A stretch of DNA of 20,690 nt, from positions 1-20,690 of the forward strand of contig NZ_SPQM01000086.1 of the NCBI RefSeq assembly GCF_004570345.1. The letters run 5' to 3'. This document shows, one piece after another, positions 1 to 9,237 of this stretch. Below the pieces are notes generated by a model. It was not told the origin of the DNA, made no database searches, and was given only the letters and a program-made list of their open reading frames with translations. The DNA comes from Blastococcus sp. CT_GayMR20 (lineage in GTDB: Bacteria > Actinomycetota > Actinomycetes > Mycobacteriales > Geodermatophilaceae). Numbering within the stretch: position 1 is the stretch's first letter; each line of letters starts with the position of its first letter. The translations under genes were made by a program, and so were the position numbers.

Positions 1-10
1 GGCCGGTGAG

Positions 11-1162
11 TCAGTCGGCCTGTCCGGAGGCGACCTCGTCGGCCGTCCAGTACTCCGAGTCGATCAGGACCGACTGGATGTCGTCGGTGAAGACCGTCTC
101 GACGGGCAGCAGGTAGGACGGGACGACCTTGACGCCGTTGTCGTAGGACTCGGTGTCGTTGGCCTCCGGCTCGTTGCCCTCGAGGAACGCCTGGGCAGCG
201 ATGACGGCCTGCTCGGCCAGCAGTCGGGTGTCCTTGAAGATCGTCGAGCTCTGGACGCCGTCGGCGATGAGCTTGACCGAGGCGATCTCGGCGTCCTGGC
301 CGGTCACGATGGGCATCGGGTTGGCGGCGTCGATCGTCGGGCCGTAGCCGGCGTTCTGCAGCGCGGTGATGATGCCGCGGGACAGGCCGTCGTAGGGCGA
401 CAGGACGCCGTTGACCTTGGAGCCGTCGTTGTAGCTGGAGGTGAGGAGGTCCTCCATGCGCTTCTGCGCCGTCTCCTGCTGCCAGCGCAGCGTGGCGACC
501 TGCTCGATGTCGGTCTGGCCCGACTTCACGACCAGGGTGCCGTCGTCGATCTTGGGCTGGAGGACCGACATGGCGCCGTCGAAGAAGAAGAAGGCGTTGT
601 TGTCGTCCAGCGAACCGGCGAACAGCTCGATGTTGAACGGACCCGTGGCGGTGCCGTCGGGGGCGTCGTCGTTGGCGATGCCGAGGCCGGTCAGGAGCGC
701 GTTGCCCTGCGCCACCCCGACCTTGAAGTTGTCGAAGCTGACGTAGAAGTCGACGTTCTCGCTGTCGCGGATGAGCCGGTCGTAGGAGATGACCGGGATG
801 CCGGCGTCGGCCGCGGCCTGCAGCTGGCTGCTCAGCGCGGTGCCGTCGATGGCGGCGATGATCAGAGCGTCGGCGCCCTGCGTGATCATCTGGTCGACCT
901 GCTGGGACTGGGTCGGGATGTCGTCGCCGGCGAACTGCAGGTCGACGGTGTACCCCTCGGCCTCCAGCTGCTCCTTGACGGCGTCGCCGTCGGCGATCCA
1001 GCGCTCCGAGGTCTGGGTCGGCATCGAGACACCGATCGACTGCTCCTCGTCGGAACCGCCGCCGCCCGAACCGGAGCCGCTGCCGGCGCCCTCTCCACCA
1101 CAGGCCGCCAGCGTCAGCGCCAGAACGGCACTGGCGGCGGTCAAGCCGAGCTTCCTGCTCAC
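11..1162 (-). CDS. Sugar ABC transporter substrate-binding lipoprotein (left copy)
   Basis: Mirror copy of the gene at 19529-20680, with identical sequence. It encodes a 383-residue periplasmic-binding-protein-fold lipoprotein that would capture a monosaccharide outside the membrane for an ABC importer (ChvE/XylF-like). The GTG start is set by AGAGGAG at 1170-1176, seven bases upstream, and leads straight into a lipoprotein signal ending LAAC. The stop codon lies 10 bases from the window edge, so the expected downstream ATPase and permease genes are not visible on this side either. The full argument is given under the right copy. Confidence 0.9.
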   Translation of the reverse strand: MSRKLGLTAASAVLALTLAACGGEGAGSGSGSGGGGSDEEQSIGVSMPTQTSERWIADGDAVKEQLEAEGYTVDLQFAGDDIPTQSQQVDQMITQGADALIIAAIDGTALSSQLQAAADAGIPVISYDRLIRDSENVDFYVSFDNFKVGVAQGNALLTGLGIANDDAPDGTATGPFNIELFAGSLDDNNAFFFFDGAMSVLQPKIDDGTLVVKSGQTDIEQVATLRWQQETAQKRMEDLLTSSYNDGSKVNGVLSPYDGLSRGIITALQNAGYGPTIDAANPMPIVTGQDAEIASVKLIADGVQSSTIFKDTRLLAEQAVIAAQAFLEGNEPEANDTESYDNGVKVVPSYLLPVETVFTDDIQSVLIDSEYWTADEVASGQAD

Positions 1163-1169
1163 GTTTGAT

Positions 1170-1176
1170 CTCCTCT
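1170..1176 (-). promoter_or_regulatory. Shine-Dalgarno deciding the GTG start (left copy)
   Basis: AGAGGAG on the - strand lies 7 nt before the GTG at 1162. It selects this start over an in-frame ATG 32 codons upstream, which would put a charged, non-signal sequence ahead of the lipoprotein signal peptide. Confidence 0.8.
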
Positions 1177-1243
1177 TCGAGACATCTGCCGCCACTCGAC
1201 CCGGTCGACCCGGCGCAGGCTCGCGGCTGTGCGAGCGCCCCAA

Positions 1244-1257
1244 TGTGAGCGCTAACA
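1244..1257. promoter_or_regulatory. LacI-type operator (left copy)
   Basis: TGTGAGCGCTAACA has six of seven palindromic base pairs centred on AGC|GCT, the hallmark of LacI/GalR-family sugar repressor sites. It lies about 80 bp upstream of the sugar-binding-protein start, as expected for sugar-induced transcription. It is the mirror of 19434-19447. Confidence 0.6.
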
Positions 1258-1320
1258 AGGCACCGCGTCAAGGCCTCGTCGCCCATTCGACGTCACGGTC
1301 GCGTAACGCTCCCGTCACCT

Positions 1321-1334
1321 CCGTGTGCACACGG
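1321..1334. promoter_or_regulatory. 14-bp perfect palindrome CCGTGTGCACACGG (left copy)
   Basis: A perfect dyad with no spacer in the gap between the sugar-binding-protein and DUF5926 genes. It resembles a protein-binding site more than a hairpin, since it has no loop. The binding protein is not known. Mirror of 19357-19370. Confidence 0.4.
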
Positions 1335-1342
1335 CTGCATGC

Positions 1343-1354
1343 CGTGGCGCCACG
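1343..1354. promoter_or_regulatory. 12-bp perfect palindrome CGTGGCGCCACG (left copy)
   Basis: A second short perfect dyad 8 bp from the 14-bp palindrome and 16 bp beyond the DUF5926 stop codon. It could be part of an operator pair or a weak 3'-end structure. Mirror of 19337-19348. Confidence 0.3.
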
Positions 1355-1393
1355 CCTCCACCGCCCGCGATCAGGGGCGAAGAGACCGATCCG

Positions 1394-2326
1394 TCAGCGC
1401 AGGGTGACCTGCCGCGACAGCAGCCCGGCACGGGTGCGGCGCTCGTCGGCGTTCAGCGGCCCGGTGACCGACAGGGCCTGCTCCAGGCGGGTCTGGAACT
1501 CCGTCGCCGGGGTCACCCAGTCCTCGGCGGGGGTGTCGGCCGGCAGATCCCACACCGGGACGACGAGACCGAGGGCGCGGAACGCGCCGGCGTACCGGGT
1601 GCCCTCGCCGAGGAGCAGCTGGTCGGAGGCGCCGAGCCTGGCCAGCGCGTCGAGCAGGGCCTCCTCCGGCTCGGGGCGCACCCACCGCAGGTGTGCCCGC
1701 TCGTTGCCGGGCCGAACCCAGTAGGCGGCCTCGAGCCCGGGCAGCCGCACGGTGGGCAGGATGGCCTGGTTCGCCTGCTCCAGCCCGGCGTGCGCCGCCG
1801 GACCGGCGTCGGTGCCCTCGAGCCAGAAGCCGTAGTCGTCGTGGACGGTCACCTCGAACGGCGCGCTCAGGTCGAGCAGCTCCTGCAGCCGCGGGCCGGA
1901 CGAACCCGCGGCACCGATCGGCCCGGGGTCGACCGGCGCGCCCGCGGGGGCCTCGAGGGCGGCGGCCAGCGCCGTCCCGAGGTCGCGGCTCACGTCGTCG
2001 GACGACGTCTGCAGCTGGACGCCGAGCACGATCTCGCCGTTGGCCCGGACCAGCGCCGGGGTCCCGCCGGGCAGCACGCTGGCCAGGGTGACGTCGCGCC
2101 CGTCCGCCGTCCGCAGGGCAGCGGTCGCCGCCGGCACCAGCTCCCGCAGCGCCACCCAGTCGGCCTCGCCGGGCAGGCCCTCGAAGGGCCGGGTGACCGG
2201 CGGGGCATAACCGGAGCCGTGGCAGTGCTTGTAGCGGCGTCCGGAGCCGCAGGGGCACGGCGCCTTCGGGTTGATCCCCTCCGGCGCGTCGGCGGTCGGG
2301 GCGGAGGAGCGCTTGCGGGACGACAT
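1394..2326 (-). CDS. DUF5926 family protein with N-terminal SEC-C zinc motif (left copy)
   Basis: Identical mirror of 18365-19297. A 310-residue protein of unknown molecular function, found widely as DUF5926 in Actinobacteria. Near the N-terminus, C24-x-C26-x8-C35-H36 forms a SEC-C zinc-binding knuckle like the one ending SecA. The rest matches the actinobacterial family end to end, with conserved stretches FEGLPGEADWVALRELVPA and EGTRYAG and the C-terminal RQVTLR. It is divergent from the P450 gene. The ATG start has no clear Shine-Dalgarno but sits 7 nt after a TACGCT -10-like hexamer (2334-2339, - strand), which suggests a leaderless mRNA. Confidence 0.9.
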   Translation of the reverse strand: MSSRKRSSAPTADAPEGINPKAPCPCGSGRRYKHCHGSGYAPPVTRPFEGLPGEADWVALRELVPAATAALRTADGRDVTLASVLPGGTPALVRANGEIVLGVQLQTSSDDVSRDLGTALAAALEAPAGAPVDPGPIGAAGSSGPRLQELLDLSAPFEVTVHDDYGFWLEGTDAGPAAHAGLEQANQAILPTVRLPGLEAAYWVRPGNERAHLRWVRPEPEEALLDALARLGASDQLLLGEGTRYAGAFRALGLVVPVWDLPADTPAEDWVTPATEFQTRLEQALSVTGPLNADERRTRAGLLSRQVTLR

Positions 2327-2333
2327 GCTCTGC

Positions 2334-2339
2334 AGCGTA
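2334..2339 (-). promoter_or_regulatory. -10-like TACGCT, leaderless promoter for DUF5926 gene (left copy)
   Basis: A TANNNT hexamer ends 7 nt before the ATG on the - strand, the spacing typical of leaderless actinobacterial transcripts. No convincing -35 is visible. Confidence 0.4.
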
Positions 2340-2369
2340 TGTGGGTCCTCCCGCTGTCTTCGACCGCCA

Positions 2370-2375
2370 TAGGCT
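2370..2375 (+). promoter_or_regulatory. -10-like TAGGCT, leaderless promoter for P450 gene (left copy)
   Basis: A TANNNT hexamer ends 6 nt before the GTG start at 2382, and no Shine-Dalgarno is present. Together with the opposite hexamer at 2334-2339 it makes a compact divergent promoter pair. Confidence 0.38.
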
Positions 2376-2381
2376 CCGGCC

Positions 2382-3578
2382 GTGGCCGCCGTTCTCCTCG
2401 ATCTCGCCGACCCGGCCGTCGTCGCGGACCCCTATCCCGCCTTCGCGCACGCGCGCGAGGTCGCCCCCGTGCAGTGGCACGAGGGCCTGGGCCTGTGGCT
2501 GGCGTTCACGCACGCCGAGTCGAACGCGGTGCTGCGCGACCGGAGGTTGGGCCGGATCTGGAAGGACAAGGACCCGGCCGAGCGCTTCGAGAGCTTCAAC
2601 CTCATCCATCGCAACGCGATCCTGGAGATGGAGCCGCCGAACCACACCCGCCTGCGGCGGCTGATCAGCACGGCGTTCGCCCGCGGTCACGTGGAGCGGC
2701 TGCGGCCGTGGGTGGAGGAACTGGCAAGGCGGCTGGTCGACGAGCTGCTCGAGGAGTCCGCGGGCAGCCGTCCGGTCGACCTGCTGACCATGGCCGAGCA
2801 GCTGCCGGTGGCCGTGATCGCCGAGCTGCTCGGGGTGCCCGAGGCCGACCGGCCGCTGCTGCGGCCGTGGTCGAACGCGATCGTGAAGATGTACGAGTAC
2901 GACCGCACCCGCGAGCGGGAGGAGGCGGCCGAGCGGGCGGCGGACGAGTTCGTCACCTACCTGCGGGGGCTGGCCGCCGACCGCCGCCGGAACCCGGGCG
3001 ACGACCTGGTCAGCTCCCTGGTGGAGATCCGCGACGCGGAGGGTGACCGGCTGACGGAGGACGAGCTGGTCACCACCTGCATCCTGCTGCTCAATGCCGG
3101 CCACGAGGCGACGGTCAACGTCACCGGGAACGGCACGCTGGCGCTGCTGCGCCACCCCGGCGAGCTGGCCCGCCTGCGGGCGGACCGGTCGCTGCTGCCG
3201 ACCGCGATCGAGGAGCTGATGCGGTTCGACTCGCCGCTGCAGCTGTTCGAACGCACGGCCACCGGGGACGTCGAGGTCGGGGGCGTCGTCGTCGAGGAGG
3301 GCCAGAAGATCGCGGCACTGCTCGGGTCGGCCAACCACGACCCCGCGGCGTTCGACCGGCCGGAGGTGCTCGACCTCGGCCGCTCGGACAACCCGCACAT
3401 CTCCTTCGGCGCCGGGGTGCACTTCTGCATCGGGGCACCGCTGGCGCGGGTGGAGCTGCAGGCCGCTTTCGGTGCCCTGCTCGACCGGACGTCGTCCCTC
3501 GAGCTGGGCGGGGAGCCGGTCCGCCGTCCGGAATTCGTCATCCGCGGCCTCGCGGAGCTGCCCGTCGTCCTCACGTGA
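2382..3578 (+). CDS. Cytochrome P450 (left copy)
   Basis: Identical mirror of 17113-18309. A 398-residue soluble bacterial class-I-type P450, a haem-thiolate monooxygenase that needs ferredoxin and a reductase from elsewhere. All signatures are intact: I-helix AGHEAT (239-244), ExxR (E278-R281), and haem loop FGAGVHFCIG with ligand C349. The GTG start follows a leaderless-type promoter. The stop overlaps the start of the alkD-like gene by 4 bp (GTGA), so the two are translationally coupled. The substrate cannot be read from sequence. Confidence 0.95.
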   Translation: MAAVLLDLADPAVVADPYPAFAHAREVAPVQWHEGLGLWLAFTHAESNAVLRDRRLGRIWKDKDPAERFESFNLIHRNAILEMEPPNHTRLRRLISTAFARGHVERLRPWVEELARRLVDELLEESAGSRPVDLLTMAEQLPVAVIAELLGVPEADRPLLRPWSNAIVKMYEYDRTREREEAAERAADEFVTYLRGLAADRRRNPGDDLVSSLVEIRDAEGDRLTEDELVTTCILLLNAGHEATVNVTGNGTLALLRHPGELARLRADRSLLPTAIEELMRFDSPLQLFERTATGDVEVGGVVVEEGQKIAALLGSANHDPAAFDRPEVLDLGRSDNPHISFGAGVHFCIGAPLARVELQAAFGALLDRTSSLELGGEPVRRPEFVIRGLAELPVVLT

Positions 3579-4321
3579 CCGCCGACGAGGTCATCGCCGG
3601 TCTGCGGGCGCTCGCGGACCCCTCCCGGCTGCCGGGCATGGCCCGCTACGGCATCGGCACCGGGACCGCCCTCGGTGTGACGGTCACCGAACTGCGCGGC
3701 GTGGCGAGGGGGATCGGCCGCGACCACGAGCTCGCGGGCGGGCTCTGGGACAGCGGGATCCACGAGGCGCGGATCCTCGCCTCGCTGGTGGACGACCCGG
3801 CGCTCGTCGACGACGCCCAGTTCGAGCGCTGGGGGGCCGGCTTCGACTCCTGGGACCTGTGCGACCAGGTCTGCCAGAACCTCTTCCGGTACGCCCCGGC
3901 CGCCTGGACCAAGGCCACCGAGTGGACGACGCGGCCCGAGCCCTTCGTCAAGCGGGCCGGCTTCACGCTGATGGCCGGCCTGGCCGTGGCGGAGAAGAGG
4001 GCGGACGACGAGCGGTTCGCCGCCCTGCTCGGCCCGCTCGCCGCCGGCGCGGACGACGACCGGCCGCTGGTGCGCAAGGGCGCCAGCTGGGCCCTGCGCG
4101 CGATCGGGAAGCGGAGCCGGGACCTCAACCGGCGGGCGATCGAGACCGCGGAGGAACTCCGTGCGCGCGGCGGAGGGGCCCGGTGGGTCGGCACCGACGC
4201 GATGCGCGAGCTGAGCAGTCCCGCCGTGCAGGCCCGGCTCGGCAGTCGGGGCGGCGCAGCTCCGTCCCAGCTCACCCGGTGGGGTCCTGGCTCACCGTCG
4301 ACACCGAGCCAGGACCCCTGA
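3575..4321 (+). CDS. AlkD-like DNA alkylation repair protein (left copy)
   Basis: Identical mirror of 16370-17116. A 248-residue all-helical HEAT-like protein of the DNA alkylation repair family (PF08713), which excises N3/N7-alkylated purines without base flipping in the characterised AlkD. The W93-x3-D97 pair in FDSWDLCDQV could correspond to the AlkD catalytic Trp/Asp. The GTG start overlaps the P450 stop. The last 14 codons or so are written across a 13-bp hairpin (4281-4318), and the stop codon lies in a second palindrome. Confidence 0.85.
   Translation: MTADEVIAGLRALADPSRLPGMARYGIGTGTALGVTVTELRGVARGIGRDHELAGGLWDSGIHEARILASLVDDPALVDDAQFERWGAGFDSWDLCDQVCQNLFRYAPAAWTKATEWTTRPEPFVKRAGFTLMAGLAVAEKRADDERFAALLGPLAAGADDDRPLVRKGASWALRAIGKRSRDLNRRAIETAEELRARGGGARWVGTDAMRELSSPAVQARLGSRGGAAPSQLTRWGPGSPSTPSQDP
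4281..4318 (+). terminator. 13-bp GC-rich hairpin at 3' end of alkD-like gene (left copy)
   Basis: GGGGTCCTGGCTC (4281-4293) pairs perfectly with GAGCCAGGACCCC (4306-4318) across a 12-nt loop. It has no U tract, which is common for actinobacterial terminators. It lies inside the coding end of the alkD-like gene, so it may attenuate read-through into the acyl-CoA ligase gene or protect the upstream mRNA from 3' decay. Confidence 0.55.
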
Positions 4322-4343
4322 TGATCAGGTGACCTGATCATCA
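4319..4343. promoter_or_regulatory. 25-bp palindrome upstream of acyl-CoA ligase (left copy)
   Basis: TGATGATCAGGT, one central G, then ACCTGATCATCA: 12 perfectly paired bases on each side. It begins at the alkD-like stop codon and ends 42 bp before the ligase ATG. Its size, A/T-richer composition and position suit an operator for a dimeric repressor of the ligase gene (TetR- or GntR-like). As RNA it could form a 10-bp stem with a 5-nt loop. Confidence 0.55.
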
Positions 4344-4385
4344 TCCCGCCTGGAAGGTGAGCCGGGTCACTGGCAGGATCCGGCC

Positions 4386-6002
<1,617 letters not shown>

Positions 6003-6009
6003 CAGCCAG

Positions 6010-6053
6010 AATCGCGGTTTCGGCACCTGTCCGGAGGTGCCGAAACCGCCATT
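6010..6053. terminator. Bidirectional 15-bp terminator hairpin (left copy)
   Basis: GCGGTTTCGGCACCT (6014-6028) pairs perfectly with 6035-6049 across the 6-nt loop GTCCGG. Beyond a C/C mismatch, AAT and ATT extend the pairing. It sits between the convergent acyl-CoA ligase (+) and rhodanese (-) stops and can serve both transcripts. Confidence 0.85.
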
Positions 6054-6065
6054 TCGGCTCTCGGG

Positions 6066-6395
6066 TCAGCGGACGAAGGGCTCCTGGCCGGTCTCGCTGA
6101 CCATCGGCTTGCCGGCGGCCTGCCAGTCGCCCATGCCGCCGGCGACGTTGACCGCGTCGTAGCCGTTCTGGTTGAGCCAGGCGGCCACCCGCGCCGACCG
6201 GCCGCCACCGCGGCAGGTCACGTAGAGCACGTCGGCCTCCGGTACCTCGTCGAGCCGCGAGGGGACGTCGCCCATCGGGATGTGGGTCGCGCCCTCGATG
6301 TGGCCGTGCACCCACTCGTCGTCCTCACGGACGTCGAGGACCACGGCATCCTCGGGGATCTGGTCGACGGACACGGTCGGGACCTGCTGCGGCAT
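6066..6395 (-). CDS. Single-domain rhodanese-like protein (left copy)
   Basis: Identical mirror of 14296-14625. A 109-residue cytoplasmic rhodanese with the active-site loop C61-RGGGRS and the structural DVRE motif. It probably carries a persulfide on Cys61 and transfers sulfane sulfur. The chosen ATG has GGAG six bases upstream, although an ATG four codons earlier is also in frame. It is divergent from the PH-domain gene pair across 58 bp. Confidence 0.88.
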   Translation of the reverse strand: MPQQVPTVSVDQIPEDAVVLDVREDDEWVHGHIEGATHIPMGDVPSRLDEVPEADVLYVTCRGGGRSARVAAWLNQNGYDAVNVAGGMGDWQAAGKPMVSETGQEPFVR

Positions 6396-6453
6396 CACGC
6401 GCTCCATCGTGGCACGCGCGGGCCGGGAGGCGGTCACTGCGAGGATGAGCGGG

Positions 6454-6966
6454 ATGACCACCGCCCCTGCCCCAGTGCGCGAGCCGGCCTGGCAGCTCTC
6501 CCGGTCCGCGATCGGCCTGTGGGTGACCGGAGCCGTCATCGAGTCGCTGGTCATGGCGGCCGCCACCGCCGCGTTCCTGCTGTTCGTCCCGGCCGACGTC
6601 GGCGGCCCGGTCCCCGCGCTGCGCTGGCTCGTGCCGATCACCGTCGCGATCGAGGCGGTGGTGATCATCGCCCTGCGTCCCCGGCTGCGGTACCGGGTGC
6701 ACCGGTGGGAGATCACCGACGAGGCGGTCTACACGCAGACGGGCTGGCTCACCCGCACCTGGACGCTGGTGCCGATCTCCCGCATCCAGACCGTCGACGT
6801 CACCCGCGGGCTCTTCCAGCAGCTGTTCGGGCTGTCCACGGTCGCCGTCCTCACCGCCTCGTCGCAGGGAACCGTGCGCATCTGGCACCTGGAGGCCGAC
6901 GTCGCGCAGCGGGTCGCCGACGACCTCGCGCACCGGGCCGAACAGGTCCGCGACCAGGCGACGTGA
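6454..6966 (+). CDS. Bacterial PH (bPH2/YdbS-like) membrane protein (left copy)
   Basis: Identical mirror of 13725-14237. A 170-residue protein with two transmembrane segments (about 22-45 and 56-74) and one bPH2 domain (about 78-158) carrying the family signature VPISRIQTVDVTRGLFQQLF. GAGG at 6441-6444 favours this ATG, but an in-frame ATG three codons upstream is possible. Its stop overlaps the next PH gene by 4 bp, which gives a YdbS-YdbT-type pair. The biochemical role is unknown. Confidence 0.85.
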   Translation: MTTAPAPVREPAWQLSRSAIGLWVTGAVIESLVMAAATAAFLLFVPADVGGPVPALRWLVPITVAIEAVVIIALRPRLRYRVHRWEITDEAVYTQTGWLTRTWTLVPISRIQTVDVTRGLFQQLFGLSTVAVLTASSQGTVRIWHLEADVAQRVADDLAHRAEQVRDQAT

Positions 6967-8420
6967 ACCCCGAGCTCGACGGCCGGCGCACCTCGCCGCT
7001 GGTCGTCCTCGTGCACACGGTCACGTTCCGCCAGGCACGGCGGTTCGTACCCGCGGTCATCCCCCTGGTGGCGGCCACCGGGTTCGGCGGCGGGACGACG
7101 ACCGTCGTCGCCCTCGTCGTCGGCGTCACCCTGCTGTCGCTGGGCACCGCGGCCCTGTCCTGGTGGCGGTTCCGCTACGCCGACGGCCCGACCTCCGTCG
7201 TCGTCGCGCGCGGCCTCGTCTCGCGGTCCGTGCGCACCGTGCCCAACGACCGGATCCGCGGGGTGGAGGTCGAGGCACCGCCGCTGCACCGGCTGTTCGG
7301 GCTGGTCCGGGTGCGCATCGACGCCGCTGCCGGGTCCGCGGGCAAGGACGAGGAGGTGCTCGTCGACGGCGTCTCCCGCGCCGAGGGCGACCGGCTGCGC
7401 ACCGCCGTCCTCACCCACCGCGCGACCACCGTCCCGGCTGCGGACGGCGAACCGGCGCCACCCCCCGCGGAGGAGGAGTTCGGCCGCTTCGACAACCGCT
7501 GGCTGCTCTACGCGCCTCTCGTCGGCGGTTACCTCGCCGTCCCCCTGGCGGCCGTGGGGGCGCTGTTCCGCCTGCTCGACGAGCTGCCGCGCCGGTTCCA
7601 GCCGGACCTCGACGGGCCCGACCTCTCCGCCGGCGGCATCGCGGTCGTCCTGCTCGGAGTGGGGTTCCTCCTGCTGCTCGTCGTCGGTTCGGTCGTCGGC
7701 GCCGCCGTCGTCAACTGGGGCTTCCGCCTGGTCCGCCGGGGCGGCTCGCTCGTCGCCACCCGTGGACTGCTCACCCGCCGGCACACGGAACTGGAGATCG
7801 ACCGGATCCGCGGCTGGACGCTGACGGAGGGCCTCGGCATGCGCTGGGTGCGGGCCGCCCGGCTGAGCGCGCTGGTCACCGGCCTCGGCGACGCCACCCG
7901 GCGGGGGCAGCTGCTGCCGCTCGGCCCGCGCGCGGAGGCGGAGACTCTCGGGCGGCGGCTCGTCGAGGACCCCCGCCCGCTCACGGCGCACCCCCTCGCC
8001 GCCCGCCGCCGACGGATCGTGCGGGCCGTCGTCGGCGGCCTGGTGGTCGCCGGGGCCGGTGGCGTCGCTACGGCGACCCTGGGCTGGTGGTGGGTGCTGG
8101 CACTGGGCGTCGCGCTGACCGTGCTCGGCGTCCCCATCGGGCTCGGCCGGTACGCCGCGCTCGGCCACGCGACCGGTCCCGGGTCCTTCACGGTGCGCAG
8201 CGGCTGGCTGGTGCGCGAACAGGCCGTGCTGCAGCGCCGCGCGGTGGTGGGCTGGCAGGTCCGGCAGTCGTTCTTCCAGCGCCGGGCCGGGCTCGCGACC
8301 GTGCTGGCCTGCGTCGGCGCCGGACGCGGGGGCTACTCCGCCATCGACCTCGCGGCCGACGAGGTCGCCGGCTTCACCGCCGCGGCGTCCGGGGACTGGG
8401 CGGGCACCTTCCGGTCCTGA
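6963..8420 (+). CDS. Multi-domain bPH2 (YdbT-like) membrane protein (left copy)
   Basis: Identical mirror of 12271-13728. A 485-residue protein with three transmembrane pairs, each followed by a bPH2 domain. The GTG start overlaps the upstream PH gene's stop (GTGA), so translation is coupled. No function can be assigned beyond being the probable membrane partner of the small PH protein. The domain positions are given under the right copy. Confidence 0.85.
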   Translation: MNPELDGRRTSPLVVLVHTVTFRQARRFVPAVIPLVAATGFGGGTTTVVALVVGVTLLSLGTAALSWWRFRYADGPTSVVVARGLVSRSVRTVPNDRIRGVEVEAPPLHRLFGLVRVRIDAAAGSAGKDEEVLVDGVSRAEGDRLRTAVLTHRATTVPAADGEPAPPPAEEEFGRFDNRWLLYAPLVGGYLAVPLAAVGALFRLLDELPRRFQPDLDGPDLSAGGIAVVLLGVGFLLLLVVGSVVGAAVVNWGFRLVRRGGSLVATRGLLTRRHTELEIDRIRGWTLTEGLGMRWVRAARLSALVTGLGDATRRGQLLPLGPRAEAETLGRRLVEDPRPLTAHPLAARRRRIVRAVVGGLVVAGAGGVATATLGWWWVLALGVALTVLGVPIGLGRYAALGHATGPGSFTVRSGWLVREQAVLQRRAVVGWQVRQSFFQRRAGLATVLACVGAGRGGYSAIDLAADEVAGFTAAASGDWAGTFRS

Positions 8421-8466
8421 CCTGGCGATCGGCGTCGGTGGCCGGCGGTATCTTCCGGTCCCGCTG

Positions 8467-8473
8467 AGAGGAG
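8467..8473 (+). promoter_or_regulatory. Strong Shine-Dalgarno AGAGGAG for VOC gene (left copy)
   Basis: AGAGGAG five bases before the ATG at 8479 fixes the VOC start and is among the strongest ribosome sites in the window. Confidence 0.75.
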
Positions 8474-8478
8474 TCGCC

Positions 8479-9237
8479 ATGGACGTCGACACCAACCAAC
8501 CGCTCGGGACGCCGACCTGGATCGACCTGGGGGTGCCCGACCTCGACCGGGCCCTGGACTTCTACGGCGCGGTCTTCGGCTGGGAGTTCTCGATCGGCCC
8601 GGAGGAGTACGGGCGGTACACGACCTGCCTGCTCCGCGGCCGCCGGGTCGCCGCGATCGCACCCACCACCGATGAGTCGGCGGGCCGTTTCTGGAACGTC
8701 TACCTCGCGACGCCCGACTGCGACGCCACCACCGAGCGCACCCGGCGGGCCGGCGGCACCGTGCTCGCCGAGCCGGACGACGTGATGACCCAGGGACGCA
8801 TGGCCCTCGTCCGCGACCCCGTGGGGGCTCAGTTCGGGCTGTGGCAGGGGCGCGACCACATCGGCTGCCAGGTGGTCGACGAACCCGGGTCCCTCGTGCG
8901 CAACGACCTGGTCACGCCCGATCCCGAACCGGCGCGGGCGTTCTACGCGGCCGTCTTCGACTTCAGCCTCGACCGCAACGACGACATGCCGGAGGCGAAC
9001 TTCACCTTCCTCCGCCGTCCCGACGGGCACGAGGTCGGCGGCATCATGGGCACGCCGGGCGGTGCGTCGGCATGGAGCACCACGTTCGAGGTGGCCGGCA
9101 CCGACGAGGTCGTGCGCCGGGCCGTCCACGCCGGGGGCAGCTGCGACGGGGCGACCGACTTCCTGTACGGCCGGCTGGCCACGATCACCGATCCCTTCGG
9201 CGCCGAGTTCGCGGTGATCACCCGACCCGAGGGGTGA
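8479..9237 (+). CDS. Two-domain VOC (glyoxalase-fold) protein, Cfp30B-like (left copy)
   Basis: Identical mirror of 11454-12212. A 252-residue protein with two tandem vicinal-oxygen-chelate modules (about 10-125 and 135-250), resembling the mycobacterial 27-kDa antigen Cfp30B in length and in the motif GLWQGRDHIG. Its last 20 bases overlap the end of the convergent glmL-like gene. The substrate is unknown. Confidence 0.9.
   Translation: MDVDTNQPLGTPTWIDLGVPDLDRALDFYGAVFGWEFSIGPEEYGRYTTCLLRGRRVAAIAPTTDESAGRFWNVYLATPDCDATTERTRRAGGTVLAEPDDVMTQGRMALVRDPVGAQFGLWQGRDHIGCQVVDEPGSLVRNDLVTPDPEPARAFYAAVFDFSLDRNDDMPEANFTFLRRPDGHEVGGIMGTPGGASAWSTTFEVAGTDEVVRRAVHAGGSCDGATDFLYGRLATITDPFGAEFAVITRPEG

Noticed and set aside
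1163..1393. Small gene or RNA in the largest gap between genes (and mirror 19298-19528)
   Set aside because: I see only an operator, two short palindromes and a ribosome site, with no credible short reading frame or tRNA-like fold.
1371..3422. 683-residue open frame opposite the DUF5926 and P450 genes (and its mirror 17269-19320)
   Set aside because: It is antisense to two well-recognised genes and rich in Arg, Gly, Pro and Ala, the usual out-of-frame product of very GC-rich coding DNA.
6396..6716. Long N-terminal extension of the rhodanese protein (and mirror 13975-14295)
   Set aside because: It is antisense to the small PH gene and would precede the canonical rhodanese fold. A Shine-Dalgarno supports the short start.
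6282..6962. N-terminal 227 codons in front of the large PH protein
   Set aside because: They lie out of frame over the small PH gene. The GTG at 6963 overlapping the upstream stop is the sensible start.
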